This document shows positions 25,486-33,948 of a DNA stretch of 64,000 nt, piece after piece. The translations under genes were made by a program, and so were the position numbers. The notes beneath the pieces are model-generated. The model searched no databases and was not told the DNA's origin. It worked only from the letters and a program-made list of their open reading frames with translations. The first letter of the stretch is position 1. Each line of letters opens with the position of its first letter. The stretch comes from Gorillibacterium massiliense. Lineage in GTDB: Bacteria; Bacillota; Bacilli; Paenibacillales; NBRC-103111. The DNA lies in contig NZ_CBQR020000092.1 in assembly GCF_000455485.1 (NCBI RefSeq), positions 45,588 through 109,587 on the forward strand, read 5' to 3'.

Positions 25486-26112
25486 TCATTGGATTGAGCT
25501 CATTAGCTCGTAGAAGTATTTAGGTTCATGAGTTTTGTTAAGACGATACCAAGCGTCTAATGTTTTGGGAGAAAATACATCTAGCACTTTTAAAACATGA
25601 ACAGAAAATTCTAATGGAGCTACTCCGGATGCAGTGATCAATCTCCCATCGGTGACAGCAGATTCCATTTTGTAATATTCTTCGCCCGTGTAAGAATGGC
25701 AAATCATTTTAAGGTAGGCCAAATCATTGCTTGTGTGCCAACGTGAATCTAACAATCCTGCTTGAGCAAGTCCTAAGGTAGCACCGCAAATTGCTCCAAC
25801 TACTATCCCTTCCTTTAAACACATCTCGGCAATTTTTAATATGGGTACGTGAACAGCTTCTGTCCATGTATTTCCACCAGGTAAAATCAGTGCATCTATG
25901 CTTTTAATGCTGCACTCATCCACTTTAACATCAGGCATTATTTTCAATCCGCCCATTGTAGTTACTGGAGTCTTTTCTATTCCAACGGTGACTATTTTTA
26001 CTGGAGCCAGCCCCTGTCTGAAGTATCTTCCAGAGTTCAGTTCGGCGGCTAAATAACCTATTTCCCAATCGGACATGGTATCAAACACATAAAGATATAC
26101 TGTACTATTCAT
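25486..26112 (-). CDS. DJ-1/PfpI family protein
   Basis: A 208-residue class I glutamine-amidotransferase-like protein of the DJ-1/PfpI superfamily. The nucleophile elbow VGAICGATLGLAQAG places the reactive Cys at about residue 105, with the acidic partner in the N-terminal half and ALILPGGNTW before it. Members act as glyoxalases, deglycases or amidases, or as sensors; specific role unknown. GAGGAG lies upstream of the ATG. It follows the WYL regulator gene on the same strand, and an inverted repeat overlaps its probable promoter. Confidence 0.85.
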   Translation of the reverse strand: MNSTVYLYVFDTMSDWEIGYLAAELNSGRYFRQGLAPVKIVTVGIEKTPVTTMGGLKIMPDVKVDECSIKSIDALILPGGNTWTEAVHVPILKIAEMCLKEGIVVGAICGATLGLAQAGLLDSRWHTSNDLAYLKMICHSYTGEEYYKMESAVTDGRLITASGVAPLEFSVHVLKVLDVFSPKTLDAWYRLNKTHEPKYFYELMSSIQ

Positions 26113-26177
26113 TTTTTGGTCTCCTCATAAAAATCATTAGGTAACAGCAACCTTTCATCTGTAATGAGTGGTTATCA

Positions 26178-26217
26178 TTATAATAAAACACTTTCACTGA
26201 CAACTGCTGTCAGTGAA
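26178..26217 (-). promoter_or_regulatory. Promoter with inverted repeat before the DJ-1/PfpI gene
   Basis: TTCACTGACA (26192-26201) and TGTCAGTGAA (26208-26217) form a perfect 10-bp inverted repeat. The minus strand shows TTGTCA inside it and TATAAT at 26178-26183 (spacer 15 bp, short). It may be an operator, perhaps of the neighbouring WYL regulator, or a small terminator of that gene. Confidence 0.45.
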
Positions 26218-26221
26218 GTTG

Positions 26222-27184
26222 TTAAACTTGGTAATATTCCATTAACTCTGAAGCAACCTCCACAAGTTTATTCTTTAGATTCTGTGGCTCTATAACTTGA
26301 ATGGATTTCCCATAGGGAAGAATTATATACGGAACATGTGTATACAGTAATTCTTCCTCAAGTAAAAAAATGGCTTGCGTTGATGTCCGCTCCTGCAAAT
26401 GATGCTCCAAAAACCAATGAATGCATAAATCATCCAACGCCTCTGCCCTGCCACCAATAATTAAAGAAATTAATCCGGATTTATCTACTACATCTGGTAA
26501 CAGATTTTTCATAAAAAAAGTACGCGCTGAAAATTCATTGGGACGCCTAAATGAGAATGGCGTGCGTGTGATGTTCAGAATTCGTTCTACCCGAAAACTG
26601 CGGATCTCATTCCGCAGGTGGCAAAATGCAATTGTGTACCACTTATTGTTCCAATTAACCATGCCATAGGGGTCTATTACCCTATTGGGGGACTGCTCAT
26701 CATGACTGTTACGATAAGAAATTTCTACAGACCATTCATTTGCTACAGCGTGCTCCAATTCCTGCAATACCGGCTGAACAGCGGGGTATCCCCTACGGTT
26801 TATTACTTCAAATCCGGCTAAATGATGGCTTAGTATACTTTCCTGCTCCTGATTCGAATACATTTTCAACTTGGATGTTGCATTCTCTAATGCCTCACTC
26901 AAAGGATAGCCGGCTTCTTTTGCAAATAGGGCAGCATGAAGCAGTGTCTTTTTTTCATTAATACTAAATAGCAGAGGAGATTTGATAAAATTGTGCAGCA
27001 AGCTATACCCACCATTGTGCCCTGTGTCGGATATGATAGGGACGCCACTGGCACATAGTGCATCCATATACCGATAAACTGTTCTTATATTTATCTCTAA
27101 CTTTTCCGATATTTGCTTCGCAGTCAATTTCTCTCCCGAATTCAACATCCATAGAATTGTTAGCATATTATCATTTTTTGGCAT
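26222..27184 (-). CDS. WYL-domain (YafY/DeoR-like) transcriptional regulator
   Basis: A 320-residue regulator. An N-terminal helix-turn-helix (MLTILWMLNSGEKLTAKQIS then INIRTVYRYMDALCASGVPI) and a short wing (GHNGGYSLL) are followed by a WYL domain (about residues 140-215: VEISYRNSHDEQSPNRVIDP, YGMVNWNNKWYTIAF, IRSFRVERI) and a C-terminal WCX-like extension. WYL domains bind small ligands or nucleic acid. The ATG at 27184 has AAAGGTGAGGG upstream. The downstream DJ-1/PfpI gene is the likely target or partner. Confidence 0.88.
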   Translation of the reverse strand: MPKNDNMLTILWMLNSGEKLTAKQISEKLEINIRTVYRYMDALCASGVPIISDTGHNGGYSLLHNFIKSPLLFSINEKKTLLHAALFAKEAGYPLSEALENATSKLKMYSNQEQESILSHHLAGFEVINRRGYPAVQPVLQELEHAVANEWSVEISYRNSHDEQSPNRVIDPYGMVNWNNKWYTIAFCHLRNEIRSFRVERILNITRTPFSFRRPNEFSARTFFMKNLLPDVVDKSGLISLIIGGRAEALDDLCIHWFLEHHLQERTSTQAIFLLEEELLYTHVPYIILPYGKSIQVIEPQNLKNKLVEVASELMEYYQV

Positions 27185-27407
27185 AACATAACCCTCACCT
27201 TTGATTAACACTATACTTAAATTCTAACAAGTAGTGTTGATACACTCCTGAGTTCCTTATTATTAATAATCAACTCTGGATCGGCTACACTAAGTTAGAC
27301 AGAAAAAAGAGCCCTTATTATTTTTGTTCAGTTTTATGTTGATAATCCAGATATTTCGTCCGTTGAAGTTTCTCAGCACACCCTACGCACGGAACGCCCC
27401 AATTTTG

Positions 27408-27433
27408 AAAAACGCAGCCCCGACGGACTGCGT
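27408..27433 (-). terminator. Terminator after the tRNA-like gene
   Basis: ACGCAG pairs with CTGCGT, followed by TTTTT on the minus strand. It lies 15 bp after the 3' end of the tRNA-Ala-like sequence. Confidence 0.65.
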
Positions 27434-27447
27434 GCGTTTATCGTGTG

Positions 27448-27523
27448 TGGTGGACCTTAGCGGGATCGAACCGCTTACCTCTTCACTGCCAGCGAAGCGC
27501 TCTCTCAGCTGAGGTAAGTCTAC
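27448..27523 (-). tRNA. tRNA-Ala (GGC), probably a pseudogene
   Basis: A 76-nt cloverleaf with encoded CCA. The anticodon arm is intact (stem CTTCG/TGAAG, loop CTGGCAG, anticodon GGC), as is the T arm (AGCGG-TTCGATC-CCGCT). The acceptor stem is damaged: 5' GTAGACT against 3' AAGGTCC gives only about three pairs instead of seven, and the first D-stem pair is also lost. The 3' half looks native, the 5' end mutated. A terminator follows, so it may still be transcribed. No other gene was seen in 27524-27659. Confidence 0.6.
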
Positions 27524-27659
27524 TAAACCTTCATCAACATTACATTTGAGTGGTACTGTCACATCTCATTTTCGAACCATCAATATGACCGACTCCACAT
27601 GTGAGGAGTTTCCAGTCGGCAACATTGAATTGCTGCTCGCCGCCTTGGCAACCCGTCAA

Positions 27660-28751
27660 TCAAACCGTCTTCATTTTCATATATTGGTCATATAGCTGCT
27701 CAAACGCATCGTATCGTTCCACTTTTCTTCCTACCTTGTTGTATTCATCCAGATAATCATCCATCGCCTGCAGGAATTTGTCTTTAATTAAATAAAGTTG
27801 ATCGGCGTCAAAATATTGTAAAAGATCAACCTTTTTTGTTCCGATCGATTCTGTCATTTCATCAAGGAAGTTTTGCGCGCCCATGGCTGCATGAAAAGCG
27901 TATGATTTATCATTTAATTCAGCGCTTGCGATAATTTTGTTGCGGCAGTTGCACCACAATTCCTCGTATGTACCGCGAAGGTTATCAAATGTCGGGACGG
28001 GCTGCACGCTAAACTTCTTATCCATCCTATGATAGAGGTCATTCATGCTTTTCAGCAATCGACAAGAGGCTCTTCTTATTTCATCCACCGTCTTCGCACA
28101 AATCACGGCCATATAGTTGTTTTCATAGTTTTCAGGAATGTATCGGTATTCCTTTGTTTCCTCTAGGTATCGCTTAATACCGCGTTTCAAATAAGTATTG
28201 TTCAAATGGGTCAATGCGTTTACCAGGTTGTATACAACTCCACAAGAAGCATACCGAACCGTACCGAGATCATCCGAAAGCAAGGTATTGGCATAGTCCT
28301 GTTTCGCAATGTCTATGTGTTTTTTCGCTCTCCCGATACACTCACTGCCGATGGGCTTGGCCAAAGTATCCAGCGCCCTTTGTTTATAGGAATTGAATTT
28401 TTCCATATACTCCGGCTTTGCACAATATAAAAGCTGCATATCAATCAGATGCGAAACCATTGGACTCTCCAGATTGGCTTCGGCCTCTATTCTTGTTTCC
28501 CACGGAGTACAATATAAATCGTATCCAACATCATCCAATATAAAACACAACGATATGCCCCAACCGCGGTCCGTATTATTGATAATGATGAGATCCAGGT
28601 CACTTTTTTCATGAAAATCTCCTGTGCTAAACGATCCTGTCAACCCAATGATTGCGATGTCCTCGGGAAAGTCTCTTTTGACGCGTTCAATCACCATATG
28701 AATCATATTTTCGTTTTTCATGATAAGCATTTGCCTAATAAGATCATCCAT
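27660..28751 (-). CDS. Nucleotidyltransferase-superfamily protein
   Basis: A 363-residue protein with the N-terminal minimal nucleotidyltransferase motif GSFSTGDFHEKSDLDLIII (about residues 37-55), where Gly-Ser and the Asp-x-Asp bind nucleotide and metal, as in aminoglycoside nucleotidyltransferases. The rest is helical (for example KKHIDIAKQDYANTLL) and fits the substrate domain of antibiotic-modifying or similar NTases. The substrate cannot be named. ATG 28751 is preferred (GGAG ten nt upstream) over a GTG nine bases earlier that lies too close to the ribosome site. It stands alone. Confidence 0.75.
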   Translation of the reverse strand: MDDLIRQMLIMKNENMIHMVIERVKRDFPEDIAIIGLTGSFSTGDFHEKSDLDLIIINNTDRGWGISLCFILDDVGYDLYCTPWETRIEAEANLESPMVSHLIDMQLLYCAKPEYMEKFNSYKQRALDTLAKPIGSECIGRAKKHIDIAKQDYANTLLSDDLGTVRYASCGVVYNLVNALTHLNNTYLKRGIKRYLEETKEYRYIPENYENNYMAVICAKTVDEIRRASCRLLKSMNDLYHRMDKKFSVQPVPTFDNLRGTYEELWCNCRNKIIASAELNDKSYAFHAAMGAQNFLDEMTESIGTKKVDLLQYFDADQLYLIKDKFLQAMDDYLDEYNKVGRKVERYDAFEQLYDQYMKMKTV

Positions 28752-28930
28752 GAATTTCACACTCCTCTAGGTCCTTTCTTTTTTTGCATACAAGTCCCTG
28801 TCAGAGTCCATTATATAGGCGTGCCGCACCAAGTTACATTCCGATTTTCATTATAAAAAAGAAATACCTAGAGCGGCTCCATCTGTTTTTCCTCGGCCAT
28901 TCGCCATTAGCTCTATTCCATTTTTATCGA

Positions 28931-30769
28931 TTATGCGTCCGCCTCAAGCTTTTTGCGCTCGAACTGCTTGTTGTACAAATCCGTATAAACGCCATTCTTG
29001 ACGATGAGCTCCTCATGCCTTCCTTCCTCCACAATGGTTCCGCCTTGCACCACCAGGATTTTATCCGCCGCCATGATGGTGGAGAGACGGTGGGCGATGA
29101 CGATACTAGTCTTGTTGCGCAATAAGAGTCCCATCGCCTGCTGGACATAATATTCGGAGGCGGTGTCCAAGGAGGACGTCGCTTCATCCATGATGATGAT
29201 CGGCGGGTTTTTCAGCAGAACCCGGGCGATAGAAATGCGTTGTTTCTCCCCTCCGGACAGCTTGATGCCCCGATTCCCCACCACCGTCTCGTAACCATCA
29301 GAGAAATCCATAATGAAATCATGAATATAGGCCGCTTTGCAAGCTGCGACGATCTCCTCGTAAGAAGCGCCGCTATTCGCGTATAATAGATTCTCTTTTA
29401 TCGTACCGTTAAAAAGATAGCTGTCCTGCGTGACCAAGCCAATTTGTGAACGGAGGGAGTCCAGAGTCATATCGCGTATATCCGTCCCGCCAATGCGGAT
29501 GCTTCCCGTGCCCGCCTCATAAAGCCGAGGAATCAGGTTGGTGATGGTCGTTTTCCCGGCTCCACTTGGCCCGACTAATGCAGTCATGGTTCCCGCGTCT
29601 GCGGTGAACGAAATGTTTTGCAGCGCCTGTTTGTCCTGCTGGTACGTAAAGCCGACACTGTCAAAAACGATGTCGCACATAGCCAAGTCCGCAGGTTTTG
29701 CTTCCGGTTTATCGGTGATCGCCGGCTCCATATCAAAATAGTCGAAAATCCGCTCGAACAGCGCCGTCGACCGCTTGATGTCCACATAAAGGTTGGTCAA
29801 TTGGCTGAACGGCCCGTAAATCCGGCCAAGCAGCGCGACAAAGCCGATAATAGCTCCCACGGAAATTTCCCCATGAATGAAGAGATAACCGCCGTACAAA
29901 TAAATGATCATCGGTCCCATGCTGGTAAAGGTCGACAGGGTCATAAAGAACCAGCGGCCCGCCATGGACTCGCGGATTTGCAGCCGGGTAGACTCTTTAT
30001 TGACGGCTTGAAATCCCGCATATTCCTGCTTCTCTTTGGTAAAAAGCTTCATCAAGAGATAGCCGCTGATACTCAGCGTCTCTTGAATGATCTGGTTTTG
30101 CTCAGCCATTTTTTCCTGGGTCTCTTTGGCTAGCTTCCAGCGTACGCTGCCCATTTTGCGGGTGGGTATGAGAAAGAGCGGGACGATGACGATACCGAGA
30201 AGCGCCAGCTTCCAATTCATGACTAGCAGCGTGATGACGGTGCTGGAGAGGATGAACAAATTGCTGGCGAAGCTGACCACCGTACTGTTGAATACCCCCT
30301 GGATGCCGGAAATATCGCTGGTCATCCGGGTGATCACTTCCCCCTGTTTTACCGCTGAATAAAATTGCAAAGGCATCTGTTGCAGGTGCCGGAACATTTG
30401 GTTTTTCAAATCGTAAACGATGCTTTGGGAGATAAAGGAGTTCAGATAGGTTTGCAGAACTCCGAGTAAGCCGGATGCCAACGTCGTTCCCAGTGAAGCA
30501 AGCACCAGGGTAACCAGCAGCCTCATGTTTTTCCCGGGCAAGGCATGGTCTACAATCTGTTGGATGAAAATCGGCGGCAGAAGACCAAGCACCGACGTCA
30601 TCAGCAAAATAAGCAGAACCAAAAGGGTTTGCTTCCAATAAGGCTTAAAATAGTTGAAGATCCGCAGCAGCATCGCTTTGGATATATTCGGTTTCTCCAA
30701 ATTGTCATCAAACTTCATTCGTCTGAAGCCGGAGCCGGCCATGCCCGCCCCGCCGTACATTCTTCCCAT
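28931..30769 (-). CDS. MsbA-type ABC exporter (fused membrane and ATPase domains)
   Basis: A 612-residue half-transporter. Six membrane helices (about residues 45-325) carry the exporter domain; the ATPase domain has Walker A GPSGAGKTT (about 397-405), Q-loop LVTQDSYLFNGTIKENL, signature LSGGEKQR, Walker B IIIMDEATSSLD and the switch His in IVIAHRLSTI. It is probably a homodimeric drug or lipid exporter. It lies 25 bp after a MarR gene, so it is likely induced by MarR ligands. Part of this gene is duplicated as a decayed copy at 16350-16931. Confidence 0.93.
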   Translation of the reverse strand: MGRMYGGAGMAGSGFRRMKFDDNLEKPNISKAMLLRIFNYFKPYWKQTLLVLLILLMTSVLGLLPPIFIQQIVDHALPGKNMRLLVTLVLASLGTTLASGLLGVLQTYLNSFISQSIVYDLKNQMFRHLQQMPLQFYSAVKQGEVITRMTSDISGIQGVFNSTVVSFASNLFILSSTVITLLVMNWKLALLGIVIVPLFLIPTRKMGSVRWKLAKETQEKMAEQNQIIQETLSISGYLLMKLFTKEKQEYAGFQAVNKESTRLQIRESMAGRWFFMTLSTFTSMGPMIIYLYGGYLFIHGEISVGAIIGFVALLGRIYGPFSQLTNLYVDIKRSTALFERIFDYFDMEPAITDKPEAKPADLAMCDIVFDSVGFTYQQDKQALQNISFTADAGTMTALVGPSGAGKTTITNLIPRLYEAGTGSIRIGGTDIRDMTLDSLRSQIGLVTQDSYLFNGTIKENLLYANSGASYEEIVAACKAAYIHDFIMDFSDGYETVVGNRGIKLSGGEKQRISIARVLLKNPPIIIMDEATSSLDTASEYYVQQAMGLLLRNKTSIVIAHRLSTIMAADKILVVQGGTIVEEGRHEELIVKNGVYTDLYNKQFERKKLEADA

Positions 30770-30794
30770 ATTGGTTTCCTTCTTTTCCGTAGAA

Positions 30795-31238
30795 TCAACT
30801 CCGGAGGTTGCTCAGCAGCCGTCTGTGCAACTCCAGCATCCGGTCGATCTCGTCTTGGGAAAATGCTTGTAACGCTGCCTGTAGCGCGGTAAACGGAAGC
30901 GCCTCCTTATTGTAGCGTTCGCACAGCGCTTCCCCTTCCGGTGTCAAGATTAGCTTTGTTTCCCGGCGGTCTGTTTCCGGGATTTCCCGGATGACCAGCC
31001 CCTTTTCCACAAGTACGTCGATATGAATGCTCACCCGGCTTTTGGAAAACAGCAAGTGTTCGGTGACCGCCTTTTGCGTCAAGCCCGGCTGCGACCGGAC
31101 ATGATTCAGGATAACCATCTGGCTCATGGTAAGGCCGATCTCTCCTGCGCTTTGGTGCGACAGCTGTTTTAACTGCTTGGTGACAGCAAAAAAGGACTTG
31201 TAGACTTCGCCGGCTACGGTATGGTTCGTATCATGCAT
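30795..31238 (-). CDS. MarR-family regulator
   Basis: A 147-residue winged-helix regulator: dimerisation helices at both ends, recognition region QPGLTQKAVTEHLLFSKSRVSIHIDVLVEKGLVIRE and wing EIPETDRRETKLILTPEG (about residues 87-104). It normally represses its own operon until a phenolic or lipophilic ligand binds. The ABC exporter follows 25 bp downstream in the same direction. A tandem 15-bp repeat lies just upstream of its start and beside the -10. Confidence 0.9.
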   Translation of the reverse strand: MHDTNHTVAGEVYKSFFAVTKQLKQLSHQSAGEIGLTMSQMVILNHVRSQPGLTQKAVTEHLLFSKSRVSIHIDVLVEKGLVIREIPETDRRETKLILTPEGEALCERYNKEALPFTALQAALQAFSQDEIDRMLELHRRLLSNLRS

Positions 31239-31257
31239 GGGTTTGCACCTTCCATTA

Positions 31258-31296
31258 GTTTCGTATGTAAACTGTTTCGTGTGTGAACCAATTATA
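31258..31296 (-). promoter_or_regulatory. Tandem operator repeats and -10 before the MarR gene
   Basis: GTTTCGTATGTAAAC (31258-31272) and GTTTCGTGTGTGAAC (31274-31288) match at 13 of 15 positions and are spaced by one base; each is partly palindromic (GTTT...AAAC). TATAAT (minus strand, 31291-31296) adjoins them. They are positioned to block transcription, so they are likely the MarR binding sites. Confidence 0.6.
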
Positions 31297-31388
31297 CAAC
31301 AGTGAATCTGAAGAAGCCAGTCGAAACTGTCATATAAGTCTCTCGGCTATATCCCCCTCCTTTTAGGCAGCCAAAACAGTGCGATCAT

Positions 31389-31416
31389 AAAAAAAATCCT
31401 GCACTTATTGCAGGAT
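31389..31416 (-). terminator. Terminator after the methyltransferase gene
   Basis: TCCTGCA/TGCAGGA stem with 5-nt loop followed by eight T's on the minus strand. Confidence 0.85.
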
Positions 31417-31485
31417 TCAGATTATCGAGTTATGTACGCTCTGTATAGTTATGAAATATCCGTGGAAGAGGCTAATACAGTACAC

Positions 31486-32235
31486 TTATCGTTTTCTTGC
31501 CTTGATTACAAAAGTTAAAGGAAGCATCTTAGCTTTTTTTGCAAAATCACTGTTATCGTCCAACGATTGCATAATTTCATCATCAGATTGCTCAATCATT
31601 TGCTCAATGACAAATCCCGCTTTTGCCAACGCATTCACATAGGTTGATAGTTTACGGTCCGAAAGCGTTAGGTCACCTTCTCCTGCTAAATCAAGAGATA
31701 CCGAATACCAAGATTCATCGAAATAACTCTTGTTAAAAGCAAGCTTGTCATTTTCTGCAACAACACACTTGTGTATAGGATGAGACCAACTGAAAATGAA
31801 TACGCCGTCTTTTTTTAGGTAAGAAGCGATCCGACAAAAAGTACCCTCAAGGTCGGTGGTCCAGCCTATGGCATAAATCGAATAAACAAAGTCAAAATAG
31901 TCCTCTGGTATCCCACATTCTTCTTCCATGGGAGAACAGATCAATTTTGCTGAAAGGCCACACGACGTCAAATGTTGCGTTGCCTTTTCGATTTGTTTTT
32001 CTGATATATCCAAACCCCATAGCTCAGATGCTTTGCGGTCCCCATGATACTGTAAGGATTGACCGTTTCCACAGCCTATCTCCAGCATCTTTTTTCCTGA
32101 GACATCACCAAAAAGTTGGCATTTTTCTTCTGAGACTAATGCCCCGAAAAAAGGAAGCACGATTACTCCTAAAAAGTCATTTCCTTTTGTATTCCAATAG
32201 AAGCTGTTTGTTTTATAAACTGCATTCTTGTCCAT
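31486..32235 (-). CDS. SAM-dependent class I methyltransferase
   Basis: A 249-residue Rossmann-fold methyltransferase. Motif I is MLEIGCGNGQSLQYHG (about residues 52-67), the acidic motif II is LWGLDISEKQIEKATQHL, and motif IV is FDFVYSIYAIGWTTDL; the later FIFSWSHPIHK is typical of UbiE/Coq5-like enzymes. The methyl acceptor is unknown. The ATG at 32235 has GGAGAGG seven nt upstream. It stands alone between an operon of exporter genes and a GNAT/MerR pair. Confidence 0.85.
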   Translation of the reverse strand: MDKNAVYKTNSFYWNTKGNDFLGVIVLPFFGALVSEEKCQLFGDVSGKKMLEIGCGNGQSLQYHGDRKASELWGLDISEKQIEKATQHLTSCGLSAKLICSPMEEECGIPEDYFDFVYSIYAIGWTTDLEGTFCRIASYLKKDGVFIFSWSHPIHKCVVAENDKLAFNKSYFDESWYSVSLDLAGEGDLTLSDRKLSTYVNALAKAGFVIEQMIEQSDDEIMQSLDDNSDFAKKAKMLPLTFVIKARKR

Positions 32236-32342
32236 GCTAGCGCCCTCTCCAATATAAACTTTCCACACTGCGCATTATCCAACTACAGTTCAATATAACA
32301 CGATTCATTCTTAATATTTAAAATGGTTGTTTCATAGACGGC

Positions 32343-32894
32343 TTACGTTGCCAAGAGCTCGTAAACACTCACATATTGCTCGGCATGGGCATAACGGAAC
32401 CCGGCCTTTTCCAGCACCCGACGGGAGGGAACGTTTTCGTGCTCCGCTTTCCCTACGATCTTCGGCTCCGCCCCCCTTTGGAGCAAATGAGCGATCCCCC
32501 ATTCCACCGCTGCTTTTGCCGCCTCCGTTCCATAACCGTGACCTTGATAGGCTTCCCCGATGTGGTATCCGATTTCCACATCTTTCAATTCCTCATCCGG
32601 TCCGTGAAATTTCGTCAAGGCGACAAAACCGATCAAATCCCCGGTTTCCTTCAACGTAACAGCCAGGCCACAGCCTGCGCGTTCCTCAAGTAAATGAACC
32701 TTTCTAGACCATACCGCCCTGATTTGTTCAAATTCTTTCACCCAAAACTCCTCCGTCAAACAAGCAGGCTCTTGAAAGTAAAACCACCGCCGACGGGAGC
32801 CTTCGTTGCACATGGCGACATAAGCCTGCAAATCGTCCAGTTGGAAGGGGCGGTAAACAAGCCGTTCGCTCTTAAAATAATCATAGTCAGACAT
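32343..32894 (-). CDS. GNAT N-acetyltransferase (RimJ/RimL type)
   Basis: A 183-residue acetyltransferase. The acetyl-CoA-binding motif A is EIGYHIGEAYQGHGYGTEAA (about residues 108-127) and motif B is HENVPSRRVLEKAGFRY, as in ribosomal-protein or peptide N-acetyltransferases of the RimJ/L group. ATG 32894 with AGGAGG eight nt upstream is used. The ribosome site overlaps the end of the MerR gene, 15 bp away, so the two are co-transcribed. Confidence 0.87.
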   Translation of the reverse strand: MSDYDYFKSERLVYRPFQLDDLQAYVAMCNEGSRRRWFYFQEPACLTEEFWVKEFEQIRAVWSRKVHLLEERAGCGLAVTLKETGDLIGFVALTKFHGPDEELKDVEIGYHIGEAYQGHGYGTEAAKAAVEWGIAHLLQRGAEPKIVGKAEHENVPSRRVLEKAGFRYAHAEQYVSVYELLAT

Positions 32895-32909
32895 CACAAT
32901 GACCTCCTG

Positions 32910-33788
32910 TCATTTTAGGGCCACCGGCTGCCAAAGCTCCATTTCCGGTTGAACCGGCACTTCCAAACGGTCTTCCTCGTAAACTTCCACGGCGAGCATC
33001 TCGGTCATCCTATAGCCCGATTTCGAAAGCCATCCGTTGTACAGGTAATCGTAAGCGCCTTCCAGCGCCGAGTTGGTGAGCGTTTCTCTGTCACCCGCTT
33101 GAAAGGTGATCCGAGCATACAGCCCCGCAGGCAAAATGAAGCTGCGCATGCCTTCAGGAATGGCACTCAAACTATTCACCTGCATCCCCATCATGTAAGT
33201 GCCCACACTCATATCCTTTTCGCATTCGCACACAAGCCCAAAACTTCTCGTAGGAAGCGCCTTTTGTGGGATCATGCCGGGCTCGTCGTTGCCATAAAAT
33301 GAGCTGATCAAATCCTCTATGATGATCATCTTCTCTTCCTTGTGGTTGTAAGGAACGCGCGCTGCTCGTCCGATGACGGGAAGGGGCTCGGGGAGTTCGA
33401 AAACATCCGCACGGTATTGAGTTTGGAAGCTTTCCGCCGTGTAAATCCCTTTTCCTTGACAAACGCGGTTTTCCAGCTCCGACAGCTCATGTTCGACGAT
33501 TTCTAGGGATTGTTTTTCCGAGCGGATGGCCGCTAGCTTAGCTTGAACAGACTCCCTCCATGACTTGGGCTCCTGCTGCAGAAGATCGCGGATTTCTTCC
33601 AAGGAGAAACGTAATCTGCGCAGATATTGAATTTGCCTCATGCGTTCGAGCTGCTTCACTTCATAAAACGCATAGCCGTTGACCGGATCGATATTCGCCG
33701 GCTCCAGTAGACCGATATCTCTATAGTACCTTAACGTCTTTTTGGATACGCGATGCATACCCGCAAACTGTCCGATTGTATATCCCAT
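32910..33788 (-). CDS. MerR-family regulator with GyrI-like effector domain (BmrR type)
   Basis: A 292-residue regulator. The N-terminal MerR helix-turn-helix (YTIGQFAGMHRVSKKTLRYY, then FYEVKQLERMRQIQYLRRL) and a coiled coil (about 75-110) lead to a GyrI-like C-terminal domain (about 120-292) of the kind that binds lipophilic cations in BmrR and BltR. It probably controls itself and the following GNAT gene. GAGGTGAG precedes the ATG at 33788. Confidence 0.88.
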   Translation of the reverse strand: MGYTIGQFAGMHRVSKKTLRYYRDIGLLEPANIDPVNGYAFYEVKQLERMRQIQYLRRLRFSLEEIRDLLQQEPKSWRESVQAKLAAIRSEKQSLEIVEHELSELENRVCQGKGIYTAESFQTQYRADVFELPEPLPVIGRAARVPYNHKEEKMIIIEDLISSFYGNDEPGMIPQKALPTRSFGLVCECEKDMSVGTYMMGMQVNSLSAIPEGMRSFILPAGLYARITFQAGDRETLTNSALEGAYDYLYNGWLSKSGYRMTEMLAVEVYEEDRLEVPVQPEMELWQPVALK

Positions 33789-33898
33789 GAGCTCACCTCT
33801 GTTTGCATCATAAGGCATACCCCAAGGGCGCAGTCAAGGACAGAATCGTCGGCTATCACCTCGATTACGGCATTATTGATCGGGACGTTCTAATACAA

Positions 33899-33927
33899 GG
33901 AAAAGAGCGGCTATTCACCGCTCTTTT
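33899..33927 (-). terminator. Terminator of prkA
   Basis: GAAAAGAGCGG pairs with CCGCTCTTTTC (11-bp perfect stem, 6-nt loop), followed by a short T-rich stretch, about 20 bp after the prkA stop. Confidence 0.8.
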
Positions 33928-33948
33928 CTTATCTTATTCACTAACGCC

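Noticed and set aside
27591-27619. CCGACT/AGTCGG hairpin after the nucleotidyltransferase gene
   Set aside because: It has a long loop and no T-tract on either strand, so it was not called a terminator.
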